From Paraburkholderia sp. CNPSo 3272 (lineage in GTDB: Bacteria; Pseudomonadota; Gammaproteobacteria; Burkholderiales; Burkholderiaceae): a stretch of 64,000 nucleotides of DNA. The position numbers were made by a program, and so were the translations under genes. Location: NCBI RefSeq assembly GCF_024206495.1, contig NZ_JAMBPQ010000029.1:22998-86997 (forward strand), written 5' to 3'. The notes under the pieces are model-generated. The model had not been told where the DNA came from. It saw nothing but the letters and a program-made list of their open reading frames with translations, and searched no databases. Of the stretch, positions 17,097 to 26,381 are shown piece after piece; position 1 is the stretch's first letter, and the number at the start of each line of letters is the position of its first letter.

Positions 17097-19316
17097 ATGG
17101 CAAACGGTCCGCCTGAGCGCCTGCTGACCGGCTCCCCCTGGCCGCTCGGGGCGACGTGGGACGGACTCGGCACCAACTTCGCCGCATTCTCGGCCCACGC
17201 CTGGCGCATCGAGCTGTGCCTCTTCGACCCCACCGGCCGCAAGGAGCGCATTCGCTACACCTTGCCCGAATGCACCGACGAGGTCTGGCACGGCTATCTG
17301 CCGGGCGCGCATCCCGGCACCGTCTACGGGCTGCGCGCGCATGGGCCCTATCAGCCGCATCTGGGGCACCGCTTCAATCCGCACAAGCTGCTGCTGGACC
17401 CTTACGCGAAGCAGCTCATCGGCCAGTTCCGCTGGTCGGACACGCTCTATGGCTATCGCGCGCATTCGAACCGCGTGGATCTCTCGATCGACCGGCGCGA
17501 TTCGGCACCCGCCATGCCCAAGTGCGTGGTCGTGAACGACAACTTCGACTGGTCGCGAGACAGGCGCCCCAATACACCGTGGGGCGACACCGTCATCTAC
17601 GAGGCGCATCTGCGTGGGCTGACGATGCAGCGCCACGATTTGCGCACGCACATGCGCGGCACGTTCGCAGGGTTAGCCGCGCCGCGTTTCATCGAGCACC
17701 TGCACAAGCTCGGCGTGACGGCCATCGAGATCCTGCCAGTGCAGGCGTTTCTCTCCGAGCGCTTTCTGATCGATCGCGGACTGCGCAACTACTGGGGCTA
17801 CAACTCCGCCGCGTTCTTCGCGCCCGAGCCCAGCTACCTCGTGGGCTACGACACCGACGAAATGCGCATTGCCGTGCGACAGCTTCATGCGGCGGGTATC
17901 GAAGTCATTCTAGACGTGGTCTACAACCACACCTGCGAAGGCGGCGAAATGGGCCCCACCGTCTCGTGGCGCGGCCTCGACAACGCCAGCTATTACCGCT
18001 GCGTGCCTGGGGACGAGCGCCACTTCATCAACGACACGGGCTGCGGCAACACGCTCGACCTGTCACATCCACGCGTGCTGCAGATGGTCGCCGACTCGCT
18101 GCGCCACTGGGTCACGTCATACGGCATCGACGGCTTTCGCTTCGACCTTGGCGTCACGCTCGGGCGCGAGCCCGCGGGCTTCGACCCGAACGGCGGCTTC
18201 TTCGACGTGCTGCGTCAGGACCCCGTGCTGTCGCAATGCAAGCTGATTTCCGAGCCGTGGGACGTGGGCCCGGGCGGCTATCAGCTTGGCAACCATCCCC
18301 CCGGCTTTTCCGAATGGAACGATCGCTTTCGCGACAGCGTGCGGCGCTACTGGCGCGGCGCGCCGGGCCAGCGCGCCGACCTCGCGGCGCGCCTGACCGG
18401 CAGTGCTGACCTGTTCGACAAACGCAAGCGCCGGCCCTGGGCGTCGATCAATTTCGTCACCTCGCACGACGGCTTCACGCTCGCCGACCTCGTTTCTTAC
18501 GAGCGCAAGCATAACGAGGCGAACGGCGAGGAGAACCGCGACGGCCACAACGAAAACTGGAGCGCTAACTGGGGGGTGGAAGGCCCGACCGACGACCCCG
18601 CCATCCTCGCCACGCGCGCGCGCGTGGGCCGCTCGATGATGGCCACGCTCCTCATCGCGCTCGGCACTCCCATGCTGCTCGCAGGCGACGAGGCCTGCCG
18701 CACGCAGCGCGGCAACAACAACGCGTACTGCCAGGACAACGACATTTCGTGGTTCGACTGGGCGCTCGCCGAAACGCCCCAGGGCAAGGCCATGACGCGT
18801 TTCGCCGCGCGCGTGATCGCGCTGCGCCGCGAACATCCGCTGCTGCACGAAACGCGCTTTCTGTTCGGCGAGCGCGACCTGATGCCGGGCGTCCACGACA
18901 TCGACTGGTTCGACGAACGCGGCGAGTCGCTCTCGCCAGAGGCATGGCACGACCCGGAAGCGAGCGCATTCACCATGCGGCGCGCGGGAGCGGGACTCCA
19001 CGGCCAAATGGAAGTATTGTTGATGATGCTGAACGCCTCGCAGGGCGCGGTGACGTTCGTCGCGCCCGCGCCGCGCATGGCATGGGAGGTGCTGCTCGAT
19101 ACCGCGCGCCCCGACGCGGCGCCCTACGCGCTGCCCGACACGACGTACGAGCTGGCAGCGCGCGCGCTCGCCGTGCTCTGCGCCCGTCCGGCGCGCGCCG
19201 ACACGCACCGGCCAGCGGCCGCGCGCGGCGACGCGCCCACGCCGGACCCGCGCCGCACGCCGGGCGCTTCCGGCTCGGGCGCCTCCGCCCGCCCGGACGA
19301 AGCCGCCGCTGGATAG
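17097..19316 (+). CDS. glgX: Glycogen debranching enzyme (isoamylase type)
   Basis: 739 residues, longer than E. coli GlgX (657). The N-terminal CBM48 module (PWPLGATWDGLGTNFAAFS, 15-33) is followed by the GH13 barrel: VVYNHTCEG, nucleophile Asp350 (FRFDLGVTLG), acid/base Glu386 (LISEPWDVG) and FVTSHDGFTL. It removes alpha-1,6 branches, releasing short maltooligosaccharides that TreY and MalQ can use. The last 45 residues (about 695-739) are a Pro/Ala/Arg/Gly-rich tail without family similarity, probably disordered. It starts 68 bp after glgB with GGAG 7 bp before the ATG; it does not overlap its neighbours. Confidence 0.95.
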   Translation: MANGPPERLLTGSPWPLGATWDGLGTNFAAFSAHAWRIELCLFDPTGRKERIRYTLPECTDEVWHGYLPGAHPGTVYGLRAHGPYQPHLGHRFNPHKLLLDPYAKQLIGQFRWSDTLYGYRAHSNRVDLSIDRRDSAPAMPKCVVVNDNFDWSRDRRPNTPWGDTVIYEAHLRGLTMQRHDLRTHMRGTFAGLAAPRFIEHLHKLGVTAIEILPVQAFLSERFLIDRGLRNYWGYNSAAFFAPEPSYLVGYDTDEMRIAVRQLHAAGIEVILDVVYNHTCEGGEMGPTVSWRGLDNASYYRCVPGDERHFINDTGCGNTLDLSHPRVLQMVADSLRHWVTSYGIDGFRFDLGVTLGREPAGFDPNGGFFDVLRQDPVLSQCKLISEPWDVGPGGYQLGNHPPGFSEWNDRFRDSVRRYWRGAPGQRADLAARLTGSADLFDKRKRRPWASINFVTSHDGFTLADLVSYERKHNEANGEENRDGHNENWSANWGVEGPTDDPAILATRARVGRSMMATLLIALGTPMLLAGDEACRTQRGNNNAYCQDNDISWFDWALAETPQGKAMTRFAARVIALRREHPLLHETRFLFGERDLMPGVHDIDWFDERGESLSPEAWHDPEASAFTMRRAGAGLHGQMEVLLMMLNASQGAVTFVAPAPRMAWEVLLDTARPDAAPYALPDTTYELAARALAVLCARPARADTHRPAAARGDAPTPDPRRTPGASGSGASARPDEAAAG

Positions 19317-19342
19317 GAACAGGACGCAACGAGGAATCCACC

Positions 19343-21244
19343 ATGTCCCCGCTTTCGCACCATCCGCACACCCGCCAGTACATGTATTGCCTGCCGTTCG
19401 GCGCACAGCTGACCGGCGCGGCGCAGGCGCAGCCGCATACGCGCTTTCGCTTCTGGGCGCCGTCGTGTCAAACGGTGCAGGTCGTGTTCGAGAACGTAAG
19501 AGACGCACCGCCGCTCGACATGACGCCGAGCGGCAACGGCTGGTTCGAAGCGCAGGCGCCGTGCGGGCCGGGCACGCTGTACCGCTACCGCATCGACGGC
19601 CAGCAACACGTACCTGACCCCGCATCGCGCTTCCAGCCGCAGGGCGTGCACGGGCCGAGCGAAGTGCTCGACCCGCGCGCGTACGCCTGGCAGCATGCGC
19701 ACTGGCAGGGACGCCCCTGGGAAGACACCGTGATCTACGAGCTGCACGTGGGAGCGCTGGGCGGATATCAGGGTGTAATGAAACGTCTGCCCGCGCTCGC
19801 GGCGCTCGGCGTGACGGCCGTCGAACTCATGCCGCTCAACGACTATCCGGGCGAGCGCGGCTGGGGTTACGACGTCGTGCTGCCTTACGCGCCGCACGCG
19901 GCCTATGGCAGTCCTGACGAACTCAAAGCGCTCGTCGATGCCGCGCATGGGCTGGGGCTGCAGATGTTCATCGACGTCGTGTACAACCACTTCGGCCCCG
20001 ACGGCAACTGGCTCGGCCTCTACGCCAAGCCGTTTTTCCGCCAGGACGTGAAGACGCCGTGGGGCGAAGCGTTCGACTTCGACCGCTTCGAAGTGCGCGA
20101 CTATTACTGCGACAACGCGCTTTACTGGCTCATGGAATATCGCTTCGACGGTCTGCGCATTGACGCTGCGCACGCGATCGGCAACACCGCCTGGCTGCGC
20201 GAACTGGCCGACCATGTGAAGGCGCGCGTGGAGCCCGGCCGGCATGTGCACCTCGTGCTCGAAAACGAGCACAACGAAGCCAATCTGCTCGAATCGCATT
20301 TCAGCGCGCAATGGAACGACGACGCGCATCACTGCTTTCACGTGCTGCTGACCGGCGAGTCGGAAGGCTACTATCGCGCTTTCCAGGATTCGCCCATCGG
20401 CAAGCTTTCACGCGTGCTCGGCGAAGGCTTCGCTTACCAGGGCGACCCGTCGCCCGTGCACGGGGGCAAGCCGCGCGGCGAACCGAGCGCGCATCTGCCG
20501 CCCACCGCATTCGTGATGTTCTTGCAGAACCACGACCAGATCGGCAACCGCGCAATGGGCGACCGGCTGCGCACGCTGGCCGACGACGACGCCCTGCGCG
20601 CCGCCACGGCAGTGTTGCTGCTGTCGCCGCAGATTCCGCTGCTCTTCATGGAAGAGGAATACGGCTCGACGCAGCCGTTTCAGTTCTTTACCGCCTTCAC
20701 CGGCCAGCTCGCCGATGCGGTGCGTGAAGGCCGCCGTCGCGAATTCAAGGCGTTCGGCGCGTTTAGCGACGAAGCGAGCCGCGCGCGCATCCCCGATCCG
20801 AACGATCTGCAGACCTTCGTGAATTCGTCGCCGCTGGCCGACGCGCCGCTCAGCGGCGAAAGGCTCGAATGGATGCATTTCTACAAGTCGGCGCTCTGCG
20901 TGCGGGCGCATTTGCTGATGCCGCGCCTGCGCCACGTACGCGCGCTCGGCGCGACCGTGATTGCCGACGACGCCGCGAACGGCCTCGCCGCGCTCGTCGC
21001 GCGCTGGCGCCTCGACGATGGCGAAACGCTCACGATCGCGCTGAACCTCGGCCGCGACGGCGTGCCGCTCGATCCCCAGCCCGAGGGCATGGTGATCTTC
21101 GAAACGCCGCCGCGTGCGCGCGACCATGCCGACAACGGCGTGCTGCCCGAGAGCGCGTGCATTGCATGGCTCACTGGCAACGTGCCCGAGTATTCGAGCG
21201 AACACGACGCGCGCATCGTGCATCGCGAGGAGCCCAACGCATGA
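19343..21244 (+). CDS. treZ: Malto-oligosyltrehalose trehalohydrolase
   Basis: 633 residues from ATG 19343, chosen because GAGGAA lies 8 bp upstream and an N-terminal CBM48-like domain follows (TRFRFWAPSCQTVQVVFE); the open frame extends further upstream inside glgX. The barrel has WEDTVIYELHVG, VVYNHFGPDGN, nucleophile Asp274 (LRIDAAHAIG) and acid/base Glu307 (LVLENEHNEA). The 33-residue spacing matches the Deinococcus enzyme. It cleaves the bond next to the terminal trehalose made by TreY and releases free trehalose. It ends in a 4-bp ATGA overlap with malQ. Confidence 0.95.
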   Translation: MSPLSHHPHTRQYMYCLPFGAQLTGAAQAQPHTRFRFWAPSCQTVQVVFENVRDAPPLDMTPSGNGWFEAQAPCGPGTLYRYRIDGQQHVPDPASRFQPQGVHGPSEVLDPRAYAWQHAHWQGRPWEDTVIYELHVGALGGYQGVMKRLPALAALGVTAVELMPLNDYPGERGWGYDVVLPYAPHAAYGSPDELKALVDAAHGLGLQMFIDVVYNHFGPDGNWLGLYAKPFFRQDVKTPWGEAFDFDRFEVRDYYCDNALYWLMEYRFDGLRIDAAHAIGNTAWLRELADHVKARVEPGRHVHLVLENEHNEANLLESHFSAQWNDDAHHCFHVLLTGESEGYYRAFQDSPIGKLSRVLGEGFAYQGDPSPVHGGKPRGEPSAHLPPTAFVMFLQNHDQIGNRAMGDRLRTLADDDALRAATAVLLLSPQIPLLFMEEEYGSTQPFQFFTAFTGQLADAVREGRRREFKAFGAFSDEASRARIPDPNDLQTFVNSSPLADAPLSGERLEWMHFYKSALCVRAHLLMPRLRHVRALGATVIADDAANGLAALVARWRLDDGETLTIALNLGRDGVPLDPQPEGMVIFETPPRARDHADNGVLPESACIAWLTGNVPEYSSEHDARIVHREEPNA

Positions 21245-23484
21245 GCCCGGCGCGCCGCGGCGAAACGCTCGCGACCCTCGCCGCCCGCGCGGGCTTCGAG
21301 GTCGAATGGACCGACGCGCACGGCACCGTGCAGCGCGTGCCCGACAGCACGCTCGCCGCCCTGCTGGAATGCGCGGGCCTGCCTTGCGCCAACGCCACGC
21401 AGATCCGCCAGAGCACCTCCGCGCTCAACGCGGAACAGTCGGCGCGGCGACTGCCCCCGCTCATCACCGCCGAATACGACAGCGCGATCGAGCTGCCGCC
21501 TTCGGCCGTACGCGCGGGCAGCCACTATCGGATCGACCTCGAAAGCGGCGAGCATATCGAAGGCCGCTTCACCTCGCCGCGCGGCGAGAGCGCGCTGCTC
21601 GCGCCGCTCGCGGAGCCGGGCTACCACACGCTCACCGTCAACGACCATCGGCTGACGATTGCGGTCGCGCCGCCGCACTGCCATACCGTCGCCGACGCCT
21701 GGCGCGCACGTCATGGCGACAACGGCGCAGTGCCACCGCTGTGGGGCCTCGCCGCGCAATTGTACGGACTCCGACGCAACGGCGACGGCGGCATCGGCGA
21801 CTACACCGCGCTCGCGACGCTCGCCGCGCAAAGCGCGCAGCGCGGCGCGCAGGCGCTCGCGGTGAGCCCGACCCATGCGATGTTCAGCGCCGAGCCGGGC
21901 CACGTCAGCCCCTATTCGCCGTCGTCGCGCCTGTGGGTCAATGTCGCGCATATCGACCCCGCCGCGGAATTCGGCGCGAAGGCCGCGCACGACGCGAGCG
22001 TGGCCGCGAATGCGCTCGACGCCTGGCACGAACTCGAAGCCGCGCCGCTCGTGGACTGGCAGCGTGCGTTGCCGCTCAAGCTCAAGGTGCTGCGCGCGCT
22101 GTTCGAGCGCTTCGACGCCGAAGAGCGCGCGAGCGGCTCGCCGCGCGCCGCCGCCTTCGCGGCATTCTGTGCGCAGGGCGGCGAGGCGCTCGAAGACCAC
22201 GCGCGTTTCGAGGCGCTGCAGGAAGCCATGCTGCACGGCCCCGGCGGCGCGCGCCACTGGCGCGACTGGCCCGAGCCGCTGCGCGACCCGCGCAGCGCCG
22301 ACGTGGCGACGTTCGCGCAGGAGCACCGGCGTGAAGTCGACTTTCACTGTTTCCTGCAATGGCTCGCGGCGCAGGGGCTCTCGGGCGCGCAGCGCAGCGC
22401 GCGCGAGGCCGGCATGGCGATCGGCCTCGTCGCCGATCTCGCCGTGGGTTGCGACGGCGCCGGCTCGCACGCGTGGTCGCTGCCGCAGGACATGCTGCAG
22501 CGCGTTTCGGTCGGCGCCCCGCCCGACATCTTCAACCAGGCCGGGCAAAGCTGGGGCCTCACGACGTTCTCGCCGCGCGCCATGCACAACAACGGCTTTC
22601 GCGCGTTCATCGACATGCTGCGCGCCGCCTTCGCCCATGCGGGCGGCGTGCGCATCGATCACATCCTCGGGCTGCGCAGGCTCTGGCTCGTGCCCGAAGG
22701 CGAAAGCGCACGCCATGGTGCGTATCTGCGCTATCCGTTCGACGACCTCGTGCGGCTCATCGCGCTCGAATCGTGGCGGCATCGCGCGATCGTGATCGGC
22801 GAAGACCTCGGCACCGTGCCGCCAGGGCTGCGCGAGCGGCTCGCCGCGCACGGCCTGTATGGCATTCGCGTGCTGTGGTTCGAGCACGACGGCAAGGGCT
22901 TTCTCGCGCCCGAGCGCTGGGACCCGCACGGCGTCGCGACGACCACCACGCACGATCTGCCGACCGTCGCGGGCTGGTGGAGCGGCGCGGACATCGACTG
23001 GCGCAACCGCATCGGCCAGACGCTCCCGCGTGCCGACGGGCGCGACCCCGTCGCGGTCGACCAGGCGCGGCGCGCGACAGATCGCGTCGCGCTCTGGCAT
23101 GCGCTGCAGCACAGCGGGCTCGCGCCGCGCGACACCGAACCGCCGCCCGCCGACGAGCCGCCCGTGAATGCCGCGCTCGCCTATGTCGCGGCAACGCACA
23201 GCCCGCTCGTCACGTGCCCGCTAGAAGACCTGCTCGCGTTGTCCGACCAGCCGAATTTGCCCGGCTCGATCGACGAGCATCCGAACTGGCGCCGCCGCCT
23301 GCCGCTGCCCGTCGAGGCGCTGTTCGCCGATGCGGCCGTCGCCGCGCGCGTCGAAGCCGTCGTACGCGCACGCGAGGCCGTCGCGCGCACCGAGGCCGAC
23401 CCGGGCGCCGATGCAGGCGCGAGCGACGCCAACTCAACCGCCAGCTCGGCGCCAGGTGCGCCCGAAAAGAAGCCGACGCCATGA
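21241..23484 (+). CDS. malQ: 4-alpha-glucanotransferase (amylomaltase)
   Basis: 747-residue GH77 enzyme of the long, E. coli-like type, with an N-terminal extension (about residues 1-160) before the barrel. Barrel motifs include WGLAAQLYGLRRNGDGGIGD, nucleophile Asp473 (VRIDHILGL), acid/base Glu521 (IGEDLGTVP) and THDLPTVAGWW. It moves maltooligosaccharide segments between chains, recycling short products of GlgX and TreY/Z. The start overlaps the treZ stop (ATGA) and the end overlaps treY (ATGA), so the three are probably translated as a coupled unit. The C-terminal 30 residues are Ala/Asp/Ser-rich. Confidence 0.94.
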   Translation: MSPARRGETLATLAARAGFEVEWTDAHGTVQRVPDSTLAALLECAGLPCANATQIRQSTSALNAEQSARRLPPLITAEYDSAIELPPSAVRAGSHYRIDLESGEHIEGRFTSPRGESALLAPLAEPGYHTLTVNDHRLTIAVAPPHCHTVADAWRARHGDNGAVPPLWGLAAQLYGLRRNGDGGIGDYTALATLAAQSAQRGAQALAVSPTHAMFSAEPGHVSPYSPSSRLWVNVAHIDPAAEFGAKAAHDASVAANALDAWHELEAAPLVDWQRALPLKLKVLRALFERFDAEERASGSPRAAAFAAFCAQGGEALEDHARFEALQEAMLHGPGGARHWRDWPEPLRDPRSADVATFAQEHRREVDFHCFLQWLAAQGLSGAQRSAREAGMAIGLVADLAVGCDGAGSHAWSLPQDMLQRVSVGAPPDIFNQAGQSWGLTTFSPRAMHNNGFRAFIDMLRAAFAHAGGVRIDHILGLRRLWLVPEGESARHGAYLRYPFDDLVRLIALESWRHRAIVIGEDLGTVPPGLRERLAAHGLYGIRVLWFEHDGKGFLAPERWDPHGVATTTTHDLPTVAGWWSGADIDWRNRIGQTLPRADGRDPVAVDQARRATDRVALWHALQHSGLAPRDTEPPPADEPPVNAALAYVAATHSPLVTCPLEDLLALSDQPNLPGSIDEHPNWRRRLPLPVEALFADAAVAARVEAVVRAREAVARTEADPGADAGASDANSTASSAPGAPEKKPTP

Positions 23485-26366
23485 CACACCCTCGCGCGAC
23501 GCTGCGCCTGCAGCTCCACCACGGCTTCACGTTCGTCGACGCGCTCGCGCAGCTCGACTACTTCGCCGCGCTCGGCGTAAGCCATCTCTACCTTTCGCCC
23601 GTCACGACCGCGCAGCCCGGGTCGATGCACGGCTACGACACCGTCGACTACGGCACGGTGAGCGCGGAACTGGGCGGCGAAGGCGCGCTGCGCCGCTTCG
23701 CCGCGAAAGTGCACGAGCGTGGCATGGGCATCATCGCCGACTTCGTGCCGAATCACATGGGCGTGGGCGGCGGCCACAACGCCTGGTGGCTCGACATCCT
23801 CGAATGGGGCCGTCACAGCGCGTACGCGCGCCACTTCGACGTGGACTGGCACTCGCCCGACCCTGCCCTGCGCGGCAAGGTGCTGATGCCGTTTCTCGGC
23901 GCACAGTACGGCGAAGAACTCGCCGCGGGCCGCATCGAGCTGAAGTTCGACCCCGCCACCGCGCGCTTTTACGTGCAGTACGGGCCGCACGTGTGCCCGA
24001 TCTGTCCGACCGATTACGCGGCGCTCCTGCAGTCCGCGAACCGCGCCGATCTGAACACGCTCGCCGGACCGTTCCAGGGCCTCACGACCCAACCCGACGA
24101 CCAGGCGCGCGCCGCCGCGGGGCGCGACGCGCTGCGCGCGTTCGTCGAGCGGGCCGGCACGGACCCCATCGACTTCGTTCTGGAATCCTATTCAAGCGCC
24201 GACCCGGTGCCGCGCGAGCGGCTGCACCGCCTGCTGGAGCGCCAGCACTTCCGGCTCGCGTGGTGGCGCACCGCCACCGACGAGATCAACTGGCGGCGCT
24301 TCTTCGACATCACGGCGCTCGCCGGCGTGCGCGTGGAACGGCACGACGTGTTCGAGGCCGTGCACAAGCTCGTGTTTCGCCTCTATGCCGACGGCGTGAT
24401 CGACGGCATGCGCATCGATCATATCGACGGACTCGCGGACCCGCGCGAGTACTGCGAGCGCCTGCGGCAGCGGCTCGCTGCGTTGCGCGCCACGCCGCCG
24501 TTCATCGTGGTCGAGAAGATTCTCGCGCAAGGCGAAACGCTGCGCGACGACTGGCCCGTGCAAGGCACGACCGGCTACGACTTCATGAACGACGTGGGCG
24601 CCTTGCTGCACGATCCCGCGGGCGCAGCGCCGCTCTTCGAGGCGTGGAGCGCCATCTCCGGCGACGACCGGCCGTTTACGGCCTACGCGCTGGATGCGCG
24701 CCGCGAAATGCTGGCCGCCTATCTGCCCGCGGAACTCGACCATGTGACGCGCGCGCTGCACCGAATCGCGCGCGAACTTCCGGGTACGCGCGACACCACG
24801 TATGCGTCGGTGCATCGCGTGGCCGCGCATCTGGCCATGTACTTCCCGATCTACCGGATTTATCCGGCGAACGGCTTGCGCAGCGCGCTCGACAACCGTT
24901 ATTTCGACGTTGCGCTCGACGCCGCGCGACGCGCACTGCCGCGCGCGAGTCTGGCGGCGCTCGATCTCGTCGATGGCTGGCTCGGCGGCCGCACCCCCGA
25001 ACCGGCCGCGAACAACGCCACCAGCGGCAGCGGCAGCGGCAACAGTAGCGTCGGCGCCAGGCCGCCACGCGCCGCGTCAGGCGGTGCGAACGCGAGTGCG
25101 GGCAACAACCCGGCGAATACGCCGCTCAGCCACGCGCTGATCGCGCAACGCACGGCGCTCGCGCTGTTTTCGCAGCTCACCGCGCCGCTCGCGGCGAAGG
25201 CCACGGAGGACACCGCGCTCTATCGCTACGGCCGCCTGCTCTCGCGTAACGAAGTGGGCGCCGACCCCGACGATTTCGCGCGCACGCTGCATGACTTTCA
25301 CGCGACGAACCGGCTGCGCCAGCGGCGTCCTTATGGCCTGCTCGCCACCGCCACGCACGACCACAAGCGCGGCGAGGACGTGCGTGCGCGACTCGCCGTA
25401 TTGAGTGAGATTGCGCTCGACTGGAGCGCCACGCTGCGCGCCTGGTCGACGCTGAACCAGACGCATCGCCGCAACGACGGGGGGGCCGGCGCGGCGTGGT
25501 CGCCGGGACCGGCCGCCGAGGCGATGCTGTATCAAACGCTGGTGGGCTGCTGGCCGCCCGAACTGGACCCGGGCGACGAAGCGGGGGTGCATGCGCTGGC
25601 AGAGCGCGTCTCGACGTGGCTGCTCAAGGCGTTGCGCGAAGCGAAGCTGCGCACGAACTGGCTCTCGCCCGACGAGACCTATGAGTCGGAGTGCCAGGCA
25701 TTTCTCTTCGATATCCTCGCACCGCAACGGCGCGACGGCTTCCTGCAGGCGCTGGCCGGATTCGTCGCGCGCGTGGCGCCCGCAGGGGCGCTCAATACGC
25801 TGCTGCAAACGGTGCTGCGGCTCACCTCGCCGGGCGTGCCCGATCTCTATCAGGGCACCGAACTCTGGGATTTCAGCCTCGTCGATCCGGATAACCGGCG
25901 GCCCGTCGATTACGCCGCCCGCGCGGCCGCGCTAGATGAGCAAGCGCCCGCCGCGAAGCTGCAGGACTGGCGCAACGCGCAGGTGAAGCTGGCCACCGTG
26001 CACCGCCTGCTCGCGCTGCGCTCGCGCGCGCCCGAACTGCTGCGCGAAGGCGACTACCTGCCGCTCACAGCAAGCGGCGCGCAGGCCTCGCATGTGATCG
26101 CGTTCGCGCGCCATCACGGCGACGCGTGGGCCATCGTGATCGGCACACGCCTCGCGGCGGGTTTGCTCGATGGCGACACCCCGCTCGTCGCGCCCGAGCG
26201 CTGGGAAGACACGACGGTCGAGTTGCCCAAAGGATGCGCGCCAGCCACACTGCACGACTGGCTCAGCGACGCGACCCACGCGGTGGGCGAAGGCGGCACG
26301 CTCGCACTGCGCGACATCCTCGGCGCAATGCCCGTAGCGGTGCTCTCTACAGTCACGCGCAACTAA
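23481..26366 (+). CDS. treY: Malto-oligosyltrehalose synthase
   Basis: 961 residues. It begins with TLRLQLHHGFTFVDALAQLD and LYLSPVTTAQPGSMHGYD, which are signatures of TreY, then FVPNHMGVG, the nucleophile segment GMRIDHIDGLADP and IVVEKIL with the acid/base Glu. The C-terminal half has the TATHDHKRGEDVRAR segment and PDLYQGTELWDFSLVDPDNR. It converts the reducing-end glucose link of glucan from alpha-1,4 to alpha-1,1, for TreZ to release trehalose. An Asn/Ser/Gly/Ala-rich stretch at residues 511-548 interrupts the family core and is probably a flexible linker. It overlaps malQ by 4 bp and ends 15 bp from the convergent corC-like gene, with no terminator visible between them. Confidence 0.95.
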   Translation: MTHPRATLRLQLHHGFTFVDALAQLDYFAALGVSHLYLSPVTTAQPGSMHGYDTVDYGTVSAELGGEGALRRFAAKVHERGMGIIADFVPNHMGVGGGHNAWWLDILEWGRHSAYARHFDVDWHSPDPALRGKVLMPFLGAQYGEELAAGRIELKFDPATARFYVQYGPHVCPICPTDYAALLQSANRADLNTLAGPFQGLTTQPDDQARAAAGRDALRAFVERAGTDPIDFVLESYSSADPVPRERLHRLLERQHFRLAWWRTATDEINWRRFFDITALAGVRVERHDVFEAVHKLVFRLYADGVIDGMRIDHIDGLADPREYCERLRQRLAALRATPPFIVVEKILAQGETLRDDWPVQGTTGYDFMNDVGALLHDPAGAAPLFEAWSAISGDDRPFTAYALDARREMLAAYLPAELDHVTRALHRIARELPGTRDTTYASVHRVAAHLAMYFPIYRIYPANGLRSALDNRYFDVALDAARRALPRASLAALDLVDGWLGGRTPEPAANNATSGSGSGNSSVGARPPRAASGGANASAGNNPANTPLSHALIAQRTALALFSQLTAPLAAKATEDTALYRYGRLLSRNEVGADPDDFARTLHDFHATNRLRQRRPYGLLATATHDHKRGEDVRARLAVLSEIALDWSATLRAWSTLNQTHRRNDGGAGAAWSPGPAAEAMLYQTLVGCWPPELDPGDEAGVHALAERVSTWLLKALREAKLRTNWLSPDETYESECQAFLFDILAPQRRDGFLQALAGFVARVAPAGALNTLLQTVLRLTSPGVPDLYQGTELWDFSLVDPDNRRPVDYAARAAALDEQAPAAKLQDWRNAQVKLATVHRLLALRSRAPELLREGDYLPLTASGAQASHVIAFARHHGDAWAIVIGTRLAAGLLDGDTPLVAPERWEDTTVELPKGCAPATLHDWLSDATHAVGEGGTLALRDILGAMPVAVLSTVTRN

Positions 26367-26381
26367 GCACGCGGGGCGCGC

